Source: a virus
DNA: 32,261 nt
Virus record (IMG/VR): IMGVR_UViG_3300032241_001788
Span: 1 to 32,261 of that record
Strand: one strand, 5' to 3'
Shown here: positions 15,094 to 23,084 of the stretch, one piece after another
Layout: each line of letters starts with the position of its first letter
Position numbering within the stretch: position 1 is the first letter of the stretch
Translations under genes and position numbers: made by a program
Notes under the pieces: model-generated
Told to the model about the DNA's origin: nothing
The model's database searches: none
Seen by the model: the letters and a program-made list of their open reading frames with translations, nothing else

Positions 15094-16008
15094 TTATAAA
15101 AAATCAATATTATTTAATTTATTTAGATTGTATTTAAACTTAGTATTATTAAGTATCTTCGTAATTTGTTTTATATCCAAATTATAAATTTTTTCATAAG
15201 AATCTACAATAATTATATCTAAATCTATTTCTTGGACAACTCCAGTTATAATTAAACTTTGATTTGTAATATCGTCTATCCAATAGAATTCAACTTCAGT
15301 GCCAATACTTATATTTCTCAAAGAGACTTCGGGATTTGAACTATACTTTCCAATATGCTCTTGTAATTCATCAATAATTAAATTTCTCCATTTATTATCT
15401 AATAATTTAAACATATTAAATAAATTATCTGAAAAATATACTGCTAATTCATTAAAAAGTTCAACATTTGTAAAACTTTCATCTTTTAAATGTGTTTTCA
15501 ATAAGAAATAATAGTTATTAAAATCAGATTTAGAAGGCTTTCTTCTATTATTTAGGAAATTTAAATCAGTATTATTAACGAGGACATCATAAACTTTTTC
15601 TTTAATTCTTTTCTCTTTAATATAATTTTCATTATCTATTGACTCAAACCAATACATTGAACCCTTATCTACTTCAAAGTTTTCATTATAATAATTCGTA
15701 TTCATATCAAACTCATCTTCTAATAATGGATCTTCTTTTTTACCTTTAAAAATAGAATCATATTTTAAGCTATGCTTTCCTTGTATTTTATGTTTTGACA
15801 TAACAGGATCCTCTTCGTCTATCACGTCAGATAATTCAGAATCTTCAGATAAATCTTCCTCATATTCGTTGATTTCTTCTAAATCTTCATCCTCAATTTC
15901 TAATACTAATTCTATATCATTTTCTTCTATTATATCCTCTATATCATTTTCTTCTTTATCTGGATCTATTGGATCCACAGGATCGATATTAAATAGGTTT
16001 GTATTCAT
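15094..16008 (-). CDS. Hypothetical protein with highly acidic N terminus
   Basis: No family recognised. The protein has 304 residues. Residues ~10-70 are extremely rich in Asp/Glu/Ile (DIEDIIEENDIELVLEIEDE and similar), suggesting a disordered, DNA-mimic-like or protein-binding tail. Residues ~120-225 are helical (NFNNYYFLLKTH-like pattern, LFNELAVYFSDNLFNMFKLL). The last ~70 form strands (EVEFYWIDD, SLIITGVVQEIDLDIIIVDS), perhaps a small SH3-like barrel. It sits between the C-terminal helicase piece and nrdA, which hints at a replication-linked role but does not show one. Confidence 0.6.
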   Translation of the reverse strand: MNTNLFNIDPVDPIDPDKEENDIEDIIEENDIELVLEIEDEDLEEINEYEEDLSEDSELSDVIDEEDPVMSKHKIQGKHSLKYDSIFKGKKEDPLLEDEFDMNTNYYNENFEVDKGSMYWFESIDNENYIKEKRIKEKVYDVLVNNTDLNFLNNRRKPSKSDFNNYYFLLKTHLKDESFTNVELFNELAVYFSDNLFNMFKLLDNKWRNLIIDELQEHIGKYSSNPEVSLRNISIGTEVEFYWIDDITNQSLIITGVVQEIDLDIIIVDSYEKIYNLDIKQITKILNNTKFKYNLNKLNNIDFL

Positions 16009-16092
16009 TTTTAAATTTATTTTTATTTTTAAGGATTATATTAAGAATAAATAATAAGTTTCCAACTATTATATATTAAAAATTTGAAAAGG

Positions 16093-17256
16093 TTAAGCAT
16101 CTAAAAATTGGTCACCTTCTAATGTTAGAAATATTGGATTCAAATTAATTCTTATTTGTGATTTTAAAAAATCACCATCCCTTTGCTTTAACATTTTTAA
16201 TCTATATAAATTTTGCCTCTTCATTTCTTCATTACGGATGATTGCGAAGAAGCTATCAGCTGTTTCCGGTATAGCCTTTGATTCTGGCACAGATTCTAAC
16301 GATATATTAGTTGCATTCCAAGCATCTTTAGCAACTTGCAAAGCACTTATTACCGGCATTTTCCATTTAGAACCTAATGCTCTTAAACCTTCAGCAAGTA
16401 ATTTACCTTTTGTATAAAGAGTATCACCATTGCCATTTGTTTTTGGTGGCACCATAAGTGTTAAATAATCAACAATAAGTAAATCAATATTAATACCTTT
16501 TCTATCTTTTAATTTTTGTAAGAAAGCATCAAAATCATTTACATTTGCAGTTCCAGCCGCCCAAAATTTGGTATAAATTTTACCAACTTTTTTTTCAAAT
16601 AAATCAGATCCACCACCTGCAGATTTTTTTAATGAATCTATTTTTTTCTTCATAAATTCTGTATCCATCGATACAGTGTCATAGTCATTAATAGGAATTT
16701 TTAATCTCATAGAACCTAATCTTTTAAGCACTTTTCTTTCAGACATTTCAAGTGTTATATACAATACGTTATAACCTTGATTAGCTGAAGATACTGCTAA
16801 ATTCTGCATCCATAAAGAATTATGACTCAATATATCATTAGTATAATACTGTTTATTAGAACCTTCTGATAATTGTAGATCATACATATTGGATTTATTA
16901 CCAGTTTTATATAATTCCATAATCATTTCTGGGCCATCTTTTGTCATGATAAAATCTCCCAAATGAAGATCTTTGCAGAAAATTTCAGTTAAGTCACATT
17001 TTTTACTTAATAAATTCAAATTATCACATCTAAATAATATATGATTATCTGCACAGATTAATTCCTTTTCTTCAAAAGTAATTAATTTATACTCTTCATA
17101 TTCAATAGTTTTTCCGATGCCTTCTATGTTAATCCAACCGTTAGGGGTTAAAACTTCATACTCATCTACCTCATATGCTTCAATAAATTTATCATATAAC
17201 ACTTTATCATATTTGCCGTTTATTAAACTATCTGCTTCTATTATTTCAAATTCCAT
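16093..17256 (-). CDS. C-terminal split intein plus C-terminal half of gp41/DnaB-like replicative helicase
   Basis: The protein has 387 residues in two parts. Residues 1-146 are a long C-intein: EYEVLTPNGWINIEGIG (~32-48), a block-B-like CADNHILF (~68-75), a Gly/Asp turn (LHLGDFIMTKDG), and the ending NMYDLQLSEGSNKQYYTNDI then LSHN. The final His145-Asn146 followed by Ser147 is the normal C-splice junction. Residues 147-387 are helicase: SLWMQNLA finishes the Walker A motif, ITLEMS and LLIVDYLTLM (Walker B Asp263) are RecA-fold motifs. Ligation to the 18721-19449 product gives ~446 residues, near T4 gp41 (475). An endonuclease gene and an 83-aa ORF lie between the halves. Confidence 0.9.
   Translation of the reverse strand: MEFEIIEADSLINGKYDKVLYDKFIEAYEVDEYEVLTPNGWINIEGIGKTIEYEEYKLITFEEKELICADNHILFRCDNLNLLSKKCDLTEIFCKDLHLGDFIMTKDGPEMIMELYKTGNKSNMYDLQLSEGSNKQYYTNDILSHNSLWMQNLAVSSANQGYNVLYITLEMSERKVLKRLGSMRLKIPINDYDTVSMDTEFMKKKIDSLKKSAGGGSDLFEKKVGKIYTKFWAAGTANVNDFDAFLQKLKDRKGINIDLLIVDYLTLMVPPKTNGNGDTLYTKGKLLAEGLRALGSKWKMPVISALQVAKDAWNATNISLESVPESKAIPETADSFFAIIRNEEMKRQNLYRLKMLKQRDGDFLKSQIRINLNPIFLTLEGDQFLDA
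16819..17256 (-). mobile_element. C-terminal split intein segment (146 aa) of the replicative helicase
   Basis: This DNA encodes the C-intein fragment, ending with His-Asn before Ser+1. It is unusually long because the split lies early in the intein. It includes the block B region that normally belongs to the N-terminal part. Confidence 0.88.
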
Positions 17257-17275
17257 TTTTAATTATATTTTTTAT

Positions 17276-17527
17276 TTAAAATTCACGATAACCTTCTGTG
17301 TTATTATAAACTGGCTCTAATAATATTGATTTACCATTTTTCAATAATGCAGTTATAGTTAAACCTATATCTTCTGGATTATCACGATTAATAAACACAT
17401 CCTGTATTATACTTTTACGATAGATATTTCCTACAACTTTATTATTTTCTATTTCATAATAGTATGTATCAACCTCTTTGCCTATTAACCCATTCTCAAG
17501 TATTTTTTCTAAATTAATTCTCTTCAT
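17276..17527 (-). CDS. Hypothetical 83-aa protein between split-intein helicase halves
   Basis: Not recognised. An 83-residue, mostly beta-like protein (MKRINLEKILENGLIGKEVD; GLTITALLKNGKSILLEPVY). Its start overlaps the 3' end of the Vsr-like endonuclease gene (17514-18689) by 14 nt and its stop is 19 nt before the C-intein start, so it is coupled to both. It could be a passenger of the endonuclease insertion or part of the phage's original gene order. There is no intein motif in it. Confidence 0.6.
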   Translation of the reverse strand: MKRINLEKILENGLIGKEVDTYYYEIENNKVVGNIYRKSIIQDVFINRDNPEDIGLTITALLKNGKSILLEPVYNNTEGYREF

Positions 17528-18689
17528 TTTTTAAAAAATTTATACATTTTTTTATTGTTCCTTCTCTGTCTTTTTTATATTCGGATTCCCAAACAATTAA
17601 AACATCAAAACCTTTGTTTTTAGCAATATCCACTTTTATTTTATCTTTTTCCCAGAGACATTTTGCAGTAAATCCTTTTGATTTATTATATGGATGTGGC
17701 AAATCGTTATCATTATAAATCGCTGGATTACCATGATATTGATCTCCATTATATTCTATAATTTTTTTGTTTTTAATATCAGTAAAATCATATAACAAAA
17801 AAGATTTTTCTGTTTTTATAAAAAACTCCTTATTTTTAGTCCAGTAATAAATGTTATCTAATTCGACATCATTATAGTTTTTAACTAATTCATTAAATAA
17901 TGTCTGACTAATTTTAGAATATCCGCCTTTTATATTACCATTCTTTGATAGACTTTCTTGCCATCTTTCTTGTCTATCTATCCAAATATTTGTACCATCT
18001 TTTGTCCCATATTTTTCAATACAAATTTCAAGTGAAAATGTGGCTTGTCTTTTGGTTAAAAGTTTTAAACTTTCTTCTTCCGAATATCCTTTTTTTAAAT
18101 AATATTCTATATTAGTTGTATATTTATCTCTATACAATTCTGGATTAGATTTCTTCTTTATAGAAGTTTTCCTATGAATATCTTTCATAGACTCATAAGC
18201 TTTAATTTTAGCATCTTCTTCAGATAAACCTTTTTCTATCCAAAAAAGTTTGTTATTTCTACTTCTTTTTTTATCCCAATCTTTATCCTCAATTCTACTT
18301 TCTTGGAAAGTTTTCATCCTATTTTCCAATTGTCTTGAATTTTCTTCATCAAATCTTATTTCGGCTTCTTCTCTTGAAATCATTTCTCTATACATTATCC
18401 CTTCTATTGAATGAGACACAAAAGATTTTTTAAGACATTCTTGTGAAGTACAGAGATTTCTATAACCTTTCCCAATAGACATAAATAACCCCTCACTACC
18501 ACAGAAGAAACATGATTTATCTCTATGATTAATATACTTATCATAGTATTCTTTATGATCCATTTTAAGTGTTTTCGTGACATATATAGATATACCTTTA
18601 GTTGAATCAAATTTTCTATTATTTAAAGGGCATATAAAAGGTAATGGTATATCTTTATATCTCTTTGCTGCATTTATATTAGTTGACAT
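17514..18689 (-). CDS. Vsr-like (EDxHD-type) homing endonuclease inside the fractured helicase gene
   Basis: The protein has 391 residues. A Cys4 zinc-finger-like module (CFFC...C...C, residues 60, 63, 80, 85) lies near the N terminus. A Lys/Glu-rich helical middle follows with repeated short motifs (GLSEEDAKIKAYESM; GYSEEESLKLLTKRQ), likely DNA-binding spacers. The C-terminal nuclease domain has SKISQTLFNEL, then IIEYNGDQYHGNP (~310-322) and GFDVLIVWESEYKKD (~360-374), as in Vsr-related homing endonucleases. It is between the two halves of the split-intein helicase, the 'fractured gene' arrangement described for phage-like metagenomic sequences. It probably spreads the split-intein cassette. 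A TTTTAATATATA element lies 25 nt before its ATG. Confidence 0.85.
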   Translation of the reverse strand: MSTNINAAKRYKDIPLPFICPLNNRKFDSTKGISIYVTKTLKMDHKEYYDKYINHRDKSCFFCGSEGLFMSIGKGYRNLCTSQECLKKSFVSHSIEGIMYREMISREEAEIRFDEENSRQLENRMKTFQESRIEDKDWDKKRSRNNKLFWIEKGLSEEDAKIKAYESMKDIHRKTSIKKKSNPELYRDKYTTNIEYYLKKGYSEEESLKLLTKRQATFSLEICIEKYGTKDGTNIWIDRQERWQESLSKNGNIKGGYSKISQTLFNELVKNYNDVELDNIYYWTKNKEFFIKTEKSFLLYDFTDIKNKKIIEYNGDQYHGNPAIYNDNDLPHPYNKSKGFTAKCLWEKDKIKVDIAKNKGFDVLIVWESEYKKDREGTIKKCINFLKNEEN

Positions 18690-18714
18690 AATTTATTTTT
18701 CTTTTTATATACAT

Positions 18715-18726
18715 TATATATTAAAA
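18715..18726 (-). promoter_or_regulatory. AT-rich promoter-like element TTTTAATATATA
   Basis: It is read on the minus strand at the 3' end of the helicase N-terminal piece, 25 nt before the endonuclease ATG at 18689. The element overlaps the last intein codons, so the endonuclease may have its own transcript. Confidence 0.3.
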
Positions 18727-19449
18727 GTTGTTATGCCTCTGACTAATTTTGGAAAAGATTTTTTCACCGGTTGTATATATAATTTGTCCAGTTTTCTTAT
18801 TTCTCAATTCCAGTTTTGAATCACCAAAAAAACATTTTCCACTATTTGTCTCACCCATTAACATATTTAATGTTCCTATATCCCAGCCACCACCTAACAT
18901 ATGGTCAAGCGTTTCAAAACCGGATTTTATTTTAAATTTTGAAGAATCTTGAACGTGTGCTTCAACATCATCAAAATCCGAACCCATGCCATCTCCATCA
19001 TTAATAAAATTAACAGATGACATACTATCAACTATTTCTTTAATTTTTTGTGCAGTTTGATATGTAGTTTCAAAATCATTAATGACATCCAAGTTTCTTG
19101 TTTCTTCAACAATGTCAACAGTGCCCGCTTTTAAGCGGTTAGAAAGTATCCAAGCATTAAATCTTGGTATAATGAAATTAACTTCATCATATTCATCTAA
19201 ATTAACGGTAAGCATACTTTTAAGTATGTCCCTTGTAATAAGGCCTTCTTTATCTTCAAGACTTACCATTTCAAGTATTTGTTTTGGAGAAGGAATTTCT
19301 ATATCTCCATCAGTAAGCATGTAATTTCTAATTACATTATAAACGAATTGTATTTCGTTATTTTTGAAGAAATAAGGTTCAATTATGTGGAAGTATTTCT
19401 TATTTTGTAGTATATAGCCAAAAAAAATCTTTTCAATGCCGATAGTCAT
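18721..19449 (-). CDS. N-terminal half of gp41/DnaB-like replicative helicase plus short N-terminal split intein
   Basis: The protein has 242 residues. Residues 1-205 are the N-terminal part of a T4 gp41/DnaB-type 5'-3' replicative helicase: an N-terminal helical domain and the linker, then FKIKSGFETLDHMLGGGWD and NMLMGETNSGK, an incomplete Walker A motif. At residue 206 the protein switches to an intein start, CFFGDSKLELRNKKTGQII, running only 37 residues before the stop. Cys206 is the splice nucleophile. Joining to the C-half rebuilds GETNSGK-S, so the intein interrupts the P-loop. Neither half alone can bind ATP properly, so trans-splicing should be essential. Confidence 0.92.
   Translation of the reverse strand: MTIGIEKIFFGYILQNKKYFHIIEPYFFKNNEIQFVYNVIRNYMLTDGDIEIPSPKQILEMVSLEDKEGLITRDILKSMLTVNLDEYDEVNFIIPRFNAWILSNRLKAGTVDIVEETRNLDVINDFETTYQTAQKIKEIVDSMSSVNFINDGDGMGSDFDDVEAHVQDSSKFKIKSGFETLDHMLGGGWDIGTLNMLMGETNSGKCFFGDSKLELRNKKTGQIIYTTGEKIFSKISQRHNNF
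18724..18834 (-). mobile_element. Short N-terminal split intein segment (37 aa) of the replicative helicase
   Basis: The segment begins with Cys (CFFGDSKLELRNKK) directly after the P-loop Gly-Lys. Typical N-inteins are ~90-110 residues. At 37 residues this belongs to the atypically split class, as in AceL-TerL and VidaL. Confidence 0.88.
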
Positions 19450-19502
19450 AAATTAATATAATAATTTTTTATTATTAATTATATTAATTCAAATTTTTTA
19501 GT

Positions 19503-20090
19503 TTATTTGTTAAACTCATTTATCGTCATGACATTTGAAGATTTAGGCATATTTTTATTTACTACAGCCCCTTTATCTTTTAAGTAATCTGTTATAATCT
19601 CCAATTCTGTTATAGGAACTTTATATTTTTCTACAAAAGTTAAAACGGATTCTAAAGAATTAGTTAATTTAAATATGGATTTAAAGCAATTTGATAAATT
19701 TTTAACTATATTATTTCCAATTCCAAGTAATTTTAATTCCTCTAAAACTGATTTAATCTCTGTTTCAAAATCCGCTTTTTTAATTTTATTATCTATAAGG
19801 AATTTACTATTTTCTAATTCAGAAGCGGAAAAAGCAGCCACACAAAGTAAAATAATAGTTTTTTGGTCGTCACCTATATTTAAGTTTGAATTTTTAACTA
19901 ACTCTTCGGTAATTTTTTCTAATAAACCTAATTTTTCTTCGTTTTGATTAATAAGGATTTTATGAATTTTTAATTTATCTAAAAAGGTATTTTTTGGTAA
20001 AGCAAATTTAGTTTTTTCTAAAACCTGATTTGAAACCAAGTTTAAAAATTCATCGGCTAATTGAAGTTGTTTATAATTTAAAACTTTCAT
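19503..20090 (-). CDS. Hypothetical helical protein (195 aa)
   Basis: Not recognised. A Leu/Lys/Asn-rich, nearly all-helical protein (MKVLNYKQLQLADEFLNLVS; LLCVAAFSASELENSKFLI; LLGIGNNIVKNLSNC). No catalytic motif, signal or clear membrane segment is visible. The C terminus is polar and perhaps disordered. It lies 53 nt upstream of the helicase N-terminal piece and is preceded by a terminator and a TTTTAATATATA element at 20095-20106. It may be a replication accessory or structural protein; the sequence does not decide. Confidence 0.65.
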   Translation of the reverse strand: MKVLNYKQLQLADEFLNLVSNQVLEKTKFALPKNTFLDKLKIHKILINQNEEKLGLLEKITEELVKNSNLNIGDDQKTIILLCVAAFSASELENSKFLIDNKIKKADFETEIKSVLEELKLLGIGNNIVKNLSNCFKSIFKLTNSLESVLTFVEKYKVPITELEIITDYLKDKGAVVNKNMPKSSNVMTINEFNK

Positions 20091-20094
20091 TTAT

Positions 20095-20106
20095 TATATA
20101 TTAAAA
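20095..20106 (-). promoter_or_regulatory. AT-rich promoter-like element TTTTAATATATA, 4 nt before ATG
   Basis: The minus-strand leader TTTTTAATATATAATAAATG follows directly after the terminator hairpin of the preceding gene, so a new transcript probably begins here. Four nt separate it from the ATG at 20090. Confidence 0.4.
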
Positions 20107-20130
20107 AACATGCTAAAAATTAGCATGTTT
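20103..20130 (-). terminator. Rho-independent terminator of the 20129-20638 gene
   Basis: Stem AAACATGCTA (20106-20115) pairs with TAGCATGTTT (20121-20130) around a 5-nt loop, with T-rich sequence following on the minus strand. It overlaps the last bases of the gene's stop codon region. Confidence 0.75.
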
Positions 20131-20638
20131 AAAATTTTTCATCCACAACTTTTTTAATTGTTTCAAATAAATACTCTTTGTCTATGTAATCCTTATAGAT
20201 TACAAAAATTTGTTTATCATTTTCCACTTTTGTATAAAATTCGTAATTTTTTTCTTTAGCAAAATCTTTACTAAAAGATTCATACAATTTTTTTCTGCCT
20301 CTTGATGAATCTAAAGCGCCAAAAACTACAGCATCAGGAGTTTTTAAAGTATGTAAATAATATAATCCTTCCTTTACGGTAGGTAAAACTTTATATTTAT
20401 CGCTTTCAAGATTAGTCATATTTGGGCTCATTTCTTTATCTTTATAAAAATAAAAATCATATTTCCATATATTATTTCCCTTTTCAAGACAATCTATTTG
20501 ATATATATTTGTTCCAACTTGAAACAATCCAATAAGATGGTTTGGTTTATCAACCCAGTTTATTTTAACTGGATTTTGAAATGCCTCAAGAAGCATTTCA
20601 AAATATTCATCCATTTTTTTAATAAAATTAAATTTCAT
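20129..20638 (-). CDS. Hypothetical protein (169 aa)
   Basis: Not assigned. A mixed alpha/beta protein: an N-terminal helix (MKFNFIKKMDEYFEMLLEAF), strands (NHLIGLFQVGTNIYQIDCLE; WKYDFYFYKDKEMS), a helix with TVKEGLYYLHTLKTPDAVVF, then GALDSSRGRKKLYESF and a C-terminal helix-strand. The PDAVVFGALDSSRGRKKLY stretch looks like a conserved core of small phage proteins, but I cannot name the family. It ends in its own terminator. An endonuclease fragment (20643-20888) lies 4 nt upstream. Confidence 0.65.
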   Translation of the reverse strand: MKFNFIKKMDEYFEMLLEAFQNPVKINWVDKPNHLIGLFQVGTNIYQIDCLEKGNNIWKYDFYFYKDKEMSPNMTNLESDKYKVLPTVKEGLYYLHTLKTPDAVVFGALDSSRGRKKLYESFSKDFAKEKNYEFYTKVENDKQIFVIYKDYIDKEYLFETIKKVVDEKF

Positions 20639-20642
20639 ATTT

Positions 20643-20933
20643 TTATATATTAATTAATATATTATTGATTTCTTCAAATTTAAAATATGGTATTCTTATT
20701 AAGAATATATTATTTTTAATACAAAATTCATCTTTTATATTATCATTTATTTTTGTCTCTTTAAAAGATTTGTCACTAAATATATTTCGAAAATGTTGTT
20801 CGCCATCATATTCTATACATATATTTTTTTCTGGTAAATAAAAATCAAAAGGCAATTTATTTATATTTATACATCCATCAAATTTCATTTGAGGAATATA
20901 TTTTATATTATTTTTTAAGATATGGTGTTCCTC
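20643..20933 (-). pseudogene. Truncated Vsr/EDxHD-like endonuclease domain (homing endonuclease remnant)
   Basis: From ATG 20888 an 81-residue ORF encodes the core of a Vsr-like/DUF559-like nuclease: LPFDFYLPEKNICIEYDGEQ then HF, and later NDNIKDEFCIKNNIFLIRIP. The frame is open further upstream to 20933 with fitting sequence (EEHHILKNNIKYIPQMKFDG), where a TGA blocks it. Full-length homing endonucleases have a long N-terminal DNA-binding part that is missing here. It lies directly behind the C-terminal helicase piece, so it is probably a remnant of an endonuclease insertion. The active-site Glu-Tyr-Asp...Gln-His is still present, so residual nuclease activity cannot be excluded. Confidence 0.7.
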
Positions 20934-20940
20934 TCACATA

Positions 20941-22206
20941 CTATTTTATAGTTTTAATTGATTCCAAAACCCAGTTAGGGAAAAAATGGCTAGAATATTT
21001 CAATATATCTCCGAAACATGAATCAATTATTATTGTATCAGCATAATCTGTGTGAGAACGAATTGAACGTCCGCATGCCTGGATTATCCCCGCAATAGTC
21101 CTATATGCGTACCACTCTGGATAAGTTTTTTGCCTCATTTTATTTTTCTGCGAAGCTAACGAAGGATAAGGTATTTTTGCTATAACCTGAAAACGACTTT
21201 TTTCATGATCAAAACTTACTCCGGTTGATACAGAAGGACTTACAATAACGGTTGGTTTATCACTAGTAAAATGATGTCTTAACATTTCTTCTTTATTTGC
21301 CGAAGTATGAAATACTAATCTTGAATCTTTGACAGAATCTTCTATCCATTTAGACAATTCAAATGAATTAGTATGGATAATTCCTTTAACATCTGAATAT
21401 TTTTTTAACACCTTTGTAAAAAATGGCACATAACTTTTAAATGTTTCCTCTTTTTTAGTATAAGACATCTTACCAAGTGGCATATAATATATTTTCCTAT
21501 TTTCTAATGGAAAAGGAGATGGTGCAGAATAATAAACAGACCTTTCTACATCTATTCCATTTAAAGTAGCAAATAAAGTCTTATCTAAAATAGTTCCAGA
21601 CATTAGAATAACCATATCATAGTTAGACCAAACATATTTATCTAAATAATCTTTGGCCCAAATAGGTTCTAAAGATAATTCATTTATTTTTGTTTTCTCG
21701 TTATATTGCGATTCTACAACCCAATTAGAAGGATTAGCCTCATATTCCTTTAAGAATACTGCTATTTTAGTAGAATACTGTCGTAAATCAGTTACAAGTT
21801 GCATGAATTTAACATCATTAGATTCTAAATCTAGAATAGCATTAATTTTCATATCTCTCATATCTTTTTTACCAGAAAAAGAATTACCTCTTCCAGAGGA
21901 TAATGCGGCTTCAATTTCAGCCATAGTATTAACTATTTCATCTAAAAAGAAACGTAAAAATTCAATATAAGTTTCAATATTTACAACATCTTTTAATGCC
22001 TTTATTATTTGATTTTCATTAGCAAATTTAAACTTTTTTACTACAGTTTCGGTTATTTTAATAGAAATAAAATCCGACATTACATCATCAAATTCATGAC
22101 AATTGCTCACACAGTGATTATTTGCAAAATAATTGTGATTATCTTGTATATGAAGATTATAAACATCTTCCTTATAATCTATTTTCTTTATGCTTTTAAT
22201 CTTCAT
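20941..22206 (-). CDS. C-terminal split intein plus C-terminal part of DinG/XPD-like helicase
   Basis: The protein has 421 residues. Residues 1-35 are a standard-length C-intein (KIKSIKKIDYKEDVYNLHIQ then DNHNYFANNHCVSN), ending Asn35 before Cys36. The penultimate residue is Ser instead of the usual His. Residues 36-421 continue the helicase: CHEFDD completes the DEAH-type box, VILMSGTIL is motif III-like, IVSPSVSTGVSFDHE is motif V, and QACGRSIRSHTDYADTIIID is motif VI of the DinG/Rad3 (XPD) family. Ligation to the 23029-23874 product gives ~553 residues. This is a superfamily 2 helicase, probably 5'-3', for replication or repair. Its ATG overlaps the stop of the endonuclease gene by 4 nt. 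Confidence 0.9.
   Translation of the reverse strand: MKIKSIKKIDYKEDVYNLHIQDNHNYFANNHCVSNCHEFDDVMSDFISIKITETVVKKFKFANENQIIKALKDVVNIETYIEFLRFFLDEIVNTMAEIEAALSSGRGNSFSGKKDMRDMKINAILDLESNDVKFMQLVTDLRQYSTKIAVFLKEYEANPSNWVVESQYNEKTKINELSLEPIWAKDYLDKYVWSNYDMVILMSGTILDKTLFATLNGIDVERSVYYSAPSPFPLENRKIYYMPLGKMSYTKKEETFKSYVPFFTKVLKKYSDVKGIIHTNSFELSKWIEDSVKDSRLVFHTSANKEEMLRHHFTSDKPTVIVSPSVSTGVSFDHEKSRFQVIAKIPYPSLASQKNKMRQKTYPEWYAYRTIAGIIQACGRSIRSHTDYADTIIIDSCFGDILKYSSHFFPNWVLESIKTIK
22102..22206 (-). mobile_element. C-terminal split intein segment (35 aa) of the DinG-like helicase
   Basis: It encodes the 35-residue C-intein ending CVSN before Cys+1. Blocks F (DVYNLHIQDNHNYFANN) and G are present. The penultimate Ser replaces the common His. 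Confidence 0.88.
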
Positions 22207-23084
22207 ATAAATTGTTTTAAATTTTTACTCATTTTTTCTTCACAAGGTTGTCCTTTGATTAAATTTTCATCATAATTTTTTCTAAACCAATTATCATTTA
22301 TAATAATTAATTTATAACCATTATTTTTCGCCCATTTTCTCGCATATCTAATTTTTGCTTTATTTTTAGGTGTATTTATTGTAGAATTTGGTTTTATTTC
22401 ATAAATAATTTTATTATCATAATCGACAAAATCGACAATATAATTATGCTCTTCTTTATTAATTTTATAAGTAATTATTAATTTTTCATAGAAAATATTT
22501 TGATTATATAATTGAAAATAAGCATCCCATGTAGATCTAGTTTTTATTTTTACTATGTCATTATTTCTATAAAATTCTATATCACACCTTGATTTAGCCC
22601 AACTATTAGTTATATTTGGTATAAATTTACCTTCCTTTATATTTTGTTTCATTTTTAATGAATTTTTTAAACACATAGATTTAAAGGATTTCTCTGTCAT
22701 CCTATGACAGGTGTTGCTTTCACCACTCTGTCTATGTGAAATAGATTCATAATTACAAGATGTGTTATCGCAAAATTTATATATACCATACTTTTTCTCA
22801 ACATTAATAAAATCTATTCTATTAGGAAATAAACTACCGATTTTTCTGCTGCGATTACATTTTGAATTTTTACACTTTTTATCCCAATTTTCTGTAAGAA
22901 ATAAAAAACATTCTTCCAAAGTTTGGAATTGTAAATTACAAACTTTGTTTAATAAAACATTTAAAGCATTTACTTTATCATTTTCTTCCTTTTTATATAT
23001 AAATTTTACTTTATTTTTTGCTATGAAATCATATATTATATTCTTTTCCTCTATTGTCAAATTCATGTGATTCAATCTTTTCAT
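22203..23084 (-). CDS. PD-(D/E)XK-type (TnsA-like) homing endonuclease inside the fractured helicase gene
   Basis: The protein has 293 residues. A Cys cluster (C71, C76, C105, C110) suggests a zinc finger, followed by a linker (CHRMTEKSFKSMCLKNSLKM). The C-terminal domain (~180-268) reads TRSTWDAYFQLYN, FYEKLIITYK, HNYIVDFVDYDNKIIYEIKP and KIRYARKWAKNNGYKLIIIN. Asp218 and E229-x-K231 form a PD-(D/E)XK site, as in TnsA-like nucleases. It lies between the intein halves: its start overlaps the N-intein gene by 56 nt and its stop overlaps the C-intein start. The second Met (23066) is an alternative start. It is of a different nuclease family from the one in the other fractured helicase. Confidence 0.82.
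   Translation of the reverse strand: MKRLNHMNLTIEEKNIIYDFIAKNKVKFIYKKEENDKVNALNVLLNKVCNLQFQTLEECFLFLTENWDKKCKNSKCNRSRKIGSLFPNRIDFINVEKKYGIYKFCDNTSCNYESISHRQSGESNTCHRMTEKSFKSMCLKNSLKMKQNIKEGKFIPNITNSWAKSRCDIEFYRNNDIVKIKTRSTWDAYFQLYNQNIFYEKLIITYKINKEEHNYIVDFVDYDNKIIYEIKPNSTINTPKNKAKIRYARKWAKNNGYKLIIINDNWFRKNYDENLIKGQPCEEKMSKNLKQFI

Noticed and set aside
15094-16008. PolB C-terminal half
   Set aside because: I looked for NSxYG and DTD motifs in the unassigned proteins, including this one, and found neither.
20889-20940. GAGGAA...TTCCTC inverted repeat as terminator of the helicase piece
   Set aside because: The arms are short, the loop is ~30 nt, and the sequence lies inside the open frame of the endonuclease remnant.
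21653-21970. Plus-strand ORF of 105 codons
   Set aside because: It lies opposite the DinG-like helicase, whose conserved motifs leave no doubt about the coding strand.
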